Source: SZUA-442 sp963753185 (GTDB taxonomy: Bacteria; Actinomycetota; Acidimicrobiia; Spongiisociales; UBA5794). From it: a stretch of DNA of 64,000 bases. The position numbers and the translations under genes were made by a program. Location of the stretch: the NCBI GenBank assembly GCA_963753185.1, contig CAVWBO010000007.1:2636353-2700352 (forward strand), in the 5' to 3' direction. The notes beneath the pieces are model-generated. The model saw only the letters and a program-made list of their open reading frames with translations, did no database searches and was not told the DNA's origin. Below, piece after piece: positions 59,523 through 64,000 of the stretch. Within the stretch, counting starts at the first letter, position 1. Each line of letters starts with the position of its first letter.

Positions 59523-61477
59523 GTCAGAGCGCTTGCTCCGACGGGTACAGCACCGGACACGGTGGTGCCTTTGCCGGGGGTGGAGGTGATGGTGGTGGTG
59601 CCGCCGATGGTGTCGATGCGGTCGGTGATGCCGTTGAGGCCGGCTCCGCGCTGCACTGTGGAGCTGTCGAACCCGATCCCGTCGTCCGTCACCGTGAATC
59701 GCAGTTCGCCATTCACATCAGTGAGGTCCACCACGGCCTTTGACGCCTGCGCATACTTGGCGGTGTTCTGGAGCGCCTCCAAGATGCTGAAGTACACGGC
59801 CGATTCGACCTCCCGCGGATACCGGCCCACCCCATCGGCCACCACCTCCACCGGCAACGCCGCCTTGTGGACCTCCTGCCCCAACGCCACCGCCAACCCC
59901 TCAGCACCCAACAACGGCGGATAGATCCCCGCCGCGAAGTCCCGTACCGCCCGAATCGCATCACCCGTCTGCGCCTCGATATCGGCCAACACCCCAGCCG
60001 TCCGTTCAGCACCGGCCTGCTCGGCCAACCTCCGAATCGGACCCAACTTCACCTTCACCGCCACCAACTGCTGCTGGGGACCCGAATCCAGATCATGCTC
60101 GAGCGACCGACGCGCCTCATCCGCAGCCGACACCACCCGATCCCGAGAACGCTCCAACTCGACGACCTGACGCCGCAACGCAGCCGTGAGCCGACTGTTG
60201 CGCAACGTCAACCCCAAACCATCAGCAAGATTCGAAAGGAGCTCCTCCTCGGGAGGCGTGATCGACCCACCCCTGGCATTCACCAACGAGATCCCACCCA
60301 ACAACTCCCCATCATGGAACACCGGCAACGACACATCCGCCCCCGGATCATCGAACACCGCCACACCCTCGATCCTGGAACGAACCCCATCCCCAGGCCA
60401 CACCGACACCGCCTCGAACCCGCCCCCAGACCGCACCCACACCGCGGCACCCGCCGCACCCGTCCCATCCACGATCAACCGAGGGATACGACCCACCACA
60501 TCCCCATCAGACTCCTCCGCCGCACGATGCGAGAACCTCGCCAACACCTCATACGGCGTCGCACGCCTCCCAAACACCAGACGATTCGCCCACCGCTCCA
60601 CCCGCACACGCACCGGCTGGAACCCCAACGCCACCACCGCCGTCGCCACCACCGACAACCCGAACCCCGACCCACCACCACGCCCCACCAACGCACCAAC
60701 ACCCACCACAATCCCCACATACACCACACCAATGAACCCCGCCAACACCGCATACGCCAACGACCGAGAAATCACCACATCGATATCGAACAGTCGGAAC
60801 CGAAGCACCGAGATGGCCAGACTGGCCGGAAGACCGACGAGGCCGGCGAGGAACGTGACCATGAAGAACAGTGTGGCGACCTCGTCCGGTCCCCCCTGTA
60901 CGGCGAGCACGGCGATGGCGCTCGCGAGCCCGACTCCGATCACGTAGGCCGGCCACCGCAGCTGGAGTCGGGTCTCCCCCGACGCCTTCACATACCGCAC
61001 GACCGGAGCAGACGCCGCGACGAGTAGGAAGACGATCGACACCGCATTCACCACGTTGACGAAGACCGCGTTGTCGATCGCCGGGGCGATCGTTGCGAGC
61101 GCCGACGAAACCGGGAGACCCCAACCGACGATCCGCCACCTTCTCGAAGGCAGCCGCCCATCCGGGAACAGCAGCATGATGAATCCGACCGACACGTAGA
61201 AGAAGCTGAACGCTGAACCACCCGCGAGTTCGGGGAACCATGGCATCGCTATGACTGCCCAGCCCAGACCCGACCCGTACAACAGCCAGCCGAACCGATT
61301 CGCCGGAGCCCGTGTCACGAGGAAGGCACCAGCCAGCGAATAGGTCGGAGCGAAGATCCCGAACCCCACCTCGTCGCCCTCCATCCCGCCGAGGACGTGC
61401 ACCAGGAGGGCTCCGACCACAACCGCCCACAGCAGCCATACTGCCAACGCCATTGACCGTCCCATACGGTGACTCAT
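59519..61477 (-). CDS. Histidine kinase homologue A: intact ATPase, acceptor His replaced
   Basis: 652 residues. There are about eight to ten membrane helices (8-262), a GAF-like domain (about 305-430), then a HisKA_3 region reading LEHDLDSGPQQQL. The canonical motif is DLHDGxQQ, so the acceptor His is Asp464. The ATP-binding domain is complete: EALQNTAKYAQAS (N571), TVTDDGIGFD (598-604) and GAGLNGITDRID (611-622). It cannot autophosphorylate normally; it may phosphorylate a partner. The start is at 61477, with alternatives at 61465 and 61453. It is last in a tandem of three paralogues. Confidence 0.9.
   Translation of the reverse strand: MSHRMGRSMALAVWLLWAVVVGALLVHVLGGMEGDEVGFGIFAPTYSLAGAFLVTRAPANRFGWLLYGSGLGWAVIAMPWFPELAGGSAFSFFYVSVGFIMLLFPDGRLPSRRWRIVGWGLPVSSALATIAPAIDNAVFVNVVNAVSIVFLLVAASAPVVRYVKASGETRLQLRWPAYVIGVGLASAIAVLAVQGGPDEVATLFFMVTFLAGLVGLPASLAISVLRFRLFDIDVVISRSLAYAVLAGFIGVVYVGIVVGVGALVGRGGGSGFGLSVVATAVVALGFQPVRVRVERWANRLVFGRRATPYEVLARFSHRAAEESDGDVVGRIPRLIVDGTGAAGAAVWVRSGGGFEAVSVWPGDGVRSRIEGVAVFDDPGADVSLPVFHDGELLGGISLVNARGGSITPPEEELLSNLADGLGLTLRNSRLTAALRRQVVELERSRDRVVSAADEARRSLEHDLDSGPQQQLVAVKVKLGPIRRLAEQAGAERTAGVLADIEAQTGDAIRAVRDFAAGIYPPLLGAEGLAVALGQEVHKAALPVEVVADGVGRYPREVESAVYFSILEALQNTAKYAQASKAVVDLTDVNGELRFTVTDDGIGFDSSTVQRGAGLNGITDRIDTIGGTTTITSTPGKGTTVSGAVPVGASALT
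59742..59825 (-). repeat. 84-base direct repeat shared by kinase genes A and C
   Basis: 59742-59825 and 63917-64000 agree at 80 of 84 bases, far more than the neighbouring codons of the two genes. This suggests recent duplication or gene conversion. The encoded segment covers the N-box of the ATPase domain. Confidence 0.8.
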
Positions 61478-61523
61478 GCGATCCCGTCGCCAGCAGACGT
61501 TCGCGCGTTGGTCGGTGAGGTTG

Positions 61524-63605
61524 TCATGCGGGTTCCATGGTGTGGTGGCGGGTTGGGATGGCGCTGGTGATGTGGGTGCGGTCGGTGTCGGTGTGGGTGG
61601 TGAGGGTGCCGTCGAGGGCGTCGATACGGTCGGCAACGGCGACCAGATCTGTGGGGGCGACATCGACATCGATATCGAACAGGATCGCGTCGTCACCACC
61701 GGTGATCGAGATCACCGCACGGGACGCACCCGCATCGACAGCCCGATGCACCGTGTCGAGCATCGCAAAGTAGACAGACTCCTCCACCCGCCGCTCATAC
61801 CGACCCACCCCCGAAGCAACGATCTCCACCGGAACCGGGACCGTGCGCTTGGCCGCACCCAACGCCGCCACCAAACCCTCAGCCTCCAACAACGGCGGAT
61901 AGATCCCATGAGCCACCGCCCGCATCCCATCCACCGCCTCCTGGGTGGTGTCCGCAAGCGACGCCACCATCACCGCCACCTGATCGGCCCCCTCACGCTC
62001 AGCCAACGTCCGCGCAATCCCCAACTTCACCTTCACCGCCACCACCTGCTGCTGGGCACCATCATGGAGATCACGCTCGAGCCGATGCCGCTCCGCATCA
62101 TGAGCCGCCACCAAACGACGCCGCGACCGGCGAAGCTCATCGGCACGCTCCGCCAACTCCGCATTCAGCCTCAGATTCCGCACCAGCACCCCAGCCCCCG
62201 CCGCGACATCGGCGAGCAGCCTGCCATCGGCATCGGTCACCGCATCACCCTTGCCCTTGGTGATCGACAGTGCACCAAGGAGCTGGCCGCCGTGCTGGAT
62301 AGGAACGACCCGATCCCCCGGCAGCTCCCCCATCCCGTCACCCAGCGCAACCGGCGCCAGGCCATCGAGCACAGCCGCAGGCGATGCCGCCCGCGGATGC
62401 AGCCACCCCCCGACCACCAGCCAGAACGACACCTCAGAGGCACCCGTGCCATCCGCCACCAACTGGGTCACCTGCGCAAGGGCCTCATCAGGATCCCGGG
62501 CTTCCACGAGGCGCGCCGTGGCACTCGACAGCACCTCGTACGGCGTCGCCCGCTTCCCATACACCAACACGTTCGCCCAATGCTGCACACGGTGACGCAA
62601 CGGCTCGAACACCACCGCCACGATCGCCACCGCCACGATCGACAACGCCAGATTCGGCTCATCACCACCACCACCCACCAACGAACCCACCCCCACCACC
62701 ACCAACGCATACACCCCAGTGATGAACCCCGCCAACACGCCAAACGTCAACGTCTTCGAAATCACCACATCGATGTCGTACAAGTGGAACCGCAGGACGG
62801 CGATGGTGATGACCGTGGGGATGAAGCTGACACCCAAGACGAGAAGCAGTCCGACGACACCTCCAGCGCCCCAGGACTCCAGGAAGAAGGAGAGCACCCA
62901 GGTCGAGGCGAAGAGGACGAATCCGAAGATGGCCCACTTGAGCTGTTCCCTCTCGACATCGGGTGCCCTCCGGTATCGCACGACGATCGCTACCACCCCG
63001 CCCACGAGCAGGGCGAAGACACCGGCGATGAAGACCACGAGGAACACCTCGAGGGTCTCGGTCGCGACGAAGCCCATCGGGTTCTCGATCGTCCATGTCT
63101 CCGCGACCGGTCCTATCTCCTCCACGACGAGGGAGCCGATGGCGATGAACGCAAACAGGGCCACCGCCAGGCGCGGCGCCCAGAGCCATCGTCGTGACAG
63201 CAGGTTCCCGGTCGGGAACACGTAGAGCACCATGAACATGAGGAAGAAGAAGGTGACCCAGGAGACGTTGTTGTACCAGAGGACGATGTACAGCGGCACC
63301 GATATCGTGGTCGGCGCATCGTCCACGAAGAAGAACACGGCGTCACCGGAGTTGCTGAGGGTCATCGCTGCGCCGATGGCCACCAGGATCCAACCGATGC
63401 GATTGGCGGGCTGCCGGGAGATGATCAGCGCTCCGAGGGCAGCGAACGGAACCGGCACGAAGGTCCACAAGAGGTCGTTGAGCGAGAGCGTGGTGCCCTC
63501 CACTCCGAATCGGTAGGCGACCTCGAGGGCCAGCGCGGCGAGACCAACGGCGACGGCGATCGCCACGGCCGCGGCCACCCTGCGATCAGCGACACACGGC
63601 TTCAT
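61524..63605 (-). CDS. Histidine kinase homologue B: acceptor His present, ATPase degenerate
   Basis: 693 residues with the same layout as its neighbour: membrane helices (about 10-330), GAF-like domain (355-480) and a HisKA_3 motif LERDLHDGAQQQVVAVKVKL with His514 intact. In the ATP-binding region the N-box Asn is lost (DTVHRAVDAGAS). The DxG box has become FDIDVDVAPTD and the GxGLxG box is missing. It can be phosphorylated but probably cannot bind ATP. The start is set at ATG 63605 (GGGGG upstream), just before the first helix; ATG 63629 and GTG 63689 are alternatives. Confidence 0.88.
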   Translation of the reverse strand: MKPCVADRRVAAAVAIAVAVGLAALALEVAYRFGVEGTTLSLNDLLWTFVPVPFAALGALIISRQPANRIGWILVAIGAAMTLSNSGDAVFFFVDDAPTTISVPLYIVLWYNNVSWVTFFFLMFMVLYVFPTGNLLSRRWLWAPRLAVALFAFIAIGSLVVEEIGPVAETWTIENPMGFVATETLEVFLVVFIAGVFALLVGGVVAIVVRYRRAPDVEREQLKWAIFGFVLFASTWVLSFFLESWGAGGVVGLLLVLGVSFIPTVITIAVLRFHLYDIDVVISKTLTFGVLAGFITGVYALVVVGVGSLVGGGGDEPNLALSIVAVAIVAVVFEPLRHRVQHWANVLVYGKRATPYEVLSSATARLVEARDPDEALAQVTQLVADGTGASEVSFWLVVGGWLHPRAASPAAVLDGLAPVALGDGMGELPGDRVVPIQHGGQLLGALSITKGKGDAVTDADGRLLADVAAGAGVLVRNLRLNAELAERADELRRSRRRLVAAHDAERHRLERDLHDGAQQQVVAVKVKLGIARTLAEREGADQVAVMVASLADTTQEAVDGMRAVAHGIYPPLLEAEGLVAALGAAKRTVPVPVEIVASGVGRYERRVEESVYFAMLDTVHRAVDAGASRAVISITGGDDAILFDIDVDVAPTDLVAVADRIDALDGTLTTHTDTDRTHITSAIPTRHHTMEPA

Positions 63606-63678
63606 GCCGAGAGCCCCCACGCGCCGCATTCCGACCGCTGCGGGTTCGGGCGCACGCTCGGGACCGAATGCCGCCCGC

Positions 63679-64000
63679 TCATGCGACACCCACCGAGTCC
63701 GTGACTCTCGCCCCGATGGGGACGGTTCCTGTGATGAGGGTGCCGTGTCCGGGGGTGGAGGTGATGGTCCAGGTTGCGCCGATGGTGTCGAGGCGGTCTC
63801 GTATCCCGTTGAGGCTTGCCCCGTAGGTGACCGTGGCAGGGTCGAACCCGACCCCATCATCGGACACCTCGAACGACAGGCCACCATCGGCCGCGGAGAG
63901 CGTGACCACGGCACGGGACGCCTGCCCATACTTGGCCCTGTTCTGGAGCGCCTCCAAGATGCTGAAGTACACGGCCGATTCGACCTCCCACGGATACCGG
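63679..64000 (-). CDS. Histidine kinase homologue C, C-terminal ATPase part (runs off the right edge)
   Basis: About 107 codons are visible, all ATP-binding domain: VYFSILEALQNRAKYGQAS (N-box), VSDDGVGFDPATV and GASLNGIRDRLDTIGATWTI. These boxes look functional. It is closely related to homologue A; the last 84 bases of the window match 59742-59825 at 80 of 84 positions. Whether its acceptor His is present lies outside the window. Confidence 0.88.
   Translation of the reverse strand, partial: RYPWEVESAVYFSILEALQNRAKYGQASRAVVTLSAADGGLSFEVSDDGVGFDPATVTYGASLNGIRDRLDTIGATWTITSTPGHGTLITGTVPIGARVTDSVGVA

Noticed and set aside
60501..62760. Pro/His/Thr-rich plus-strand open frames opposite the kinase genes
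   Set aside because: They are antisense shadows of membrane-helix codons and have no start signals.

Overview
The window is GC-rich, densely coded on both strands, and looks chromosomal. The gene content points to an actinobacterium, probably from a poorly cultured lineage such as the Acidimicrobiia. The signs are a SARP/BTAD regulator, a DUF222-HNH (13E12-type) endonuclease, an ECF factor paired with a DGPF protein, a PP2C phosphatase, class III cyclases fused to ATPase/TPR modules, frequent GTG/TTG starts, ATGA/GTGA gene overlaps and several apparently leaderless starts. The lineage is inferred from gene families, not from a marker gene. I found no rRNA, no convincing tRNA and no CRISPR array.

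Layout. 1-3.0 kb: end of a DUF333 lipoprotein, a membrane protein and a three-gene DUF2589 operon. 3.3-9.2 kb: an alpha/beta-hydrolase-cyclase fusion, an APH-fold kinase and a large cyclase-ATPase-TPR protein. 9.3-14.7 kb: an accessory island with a short tyrosine recombinase, a ribbon-helix-helix protein, an amidase remnant, a frameshifted Fic gene behind a perfect inverted repeat, two VapBC-type modules, and a duplicated vapC 3' end flanking a membrane-protein gene. 14.7-18.8 kb: a translationally coupled operon of LRR protein, sirtuin and P-loop-like/zinc/membrane protein, divergent from an XRE regulator. 19-26 kb: three more cyclase-domain signalling proteins. 26-34.6 kb: a serine hydrolase, a HEPN-MNT module with two operator palindromes, an M29 aminopeptidase, an ECF sigma with a membrane beta-propeller partner, and a SARP regulator followed by a tiny exported protein. 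34.8-41.2 kb: DUF429, PP2C, a BBE-type flavoprotein with divergent TetR, two gene fragments joined head to tail and a CDF-like transporter. 41-46 kb: a sixth cyclase protein, a YdeI-like protein and a DUF222-HNH gene. 46-52.4 kb: a two-component system, then an HtrA-like protease-MoxR-DUF58-VWA operon. 52.4-58.3 kb: a lipid gene cluster, an ECF42-DGPF pair, DoxX, an ECF sigma fused to its own zinc anti-sigma domain, a thioredoxin and a DUF2892 protein. 58.4-64 kb: two response regulators and three tandem paralogous histidine kinases.

The main theme is signalling. Six proteins with class III cyclase domains occur within 41 kb, each attached to a different output or sensor module and with different active-site losses. 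The kinase array at the right end has complementary defects. One member has an intact ATPase but no acceptor histidine; its neighbour has the histidine but a ruined ATPase. This suggests an obligate heteromeric kinase. The XRE / LRR-SIR2-zinc operon is the best candidate for an undescribed system.
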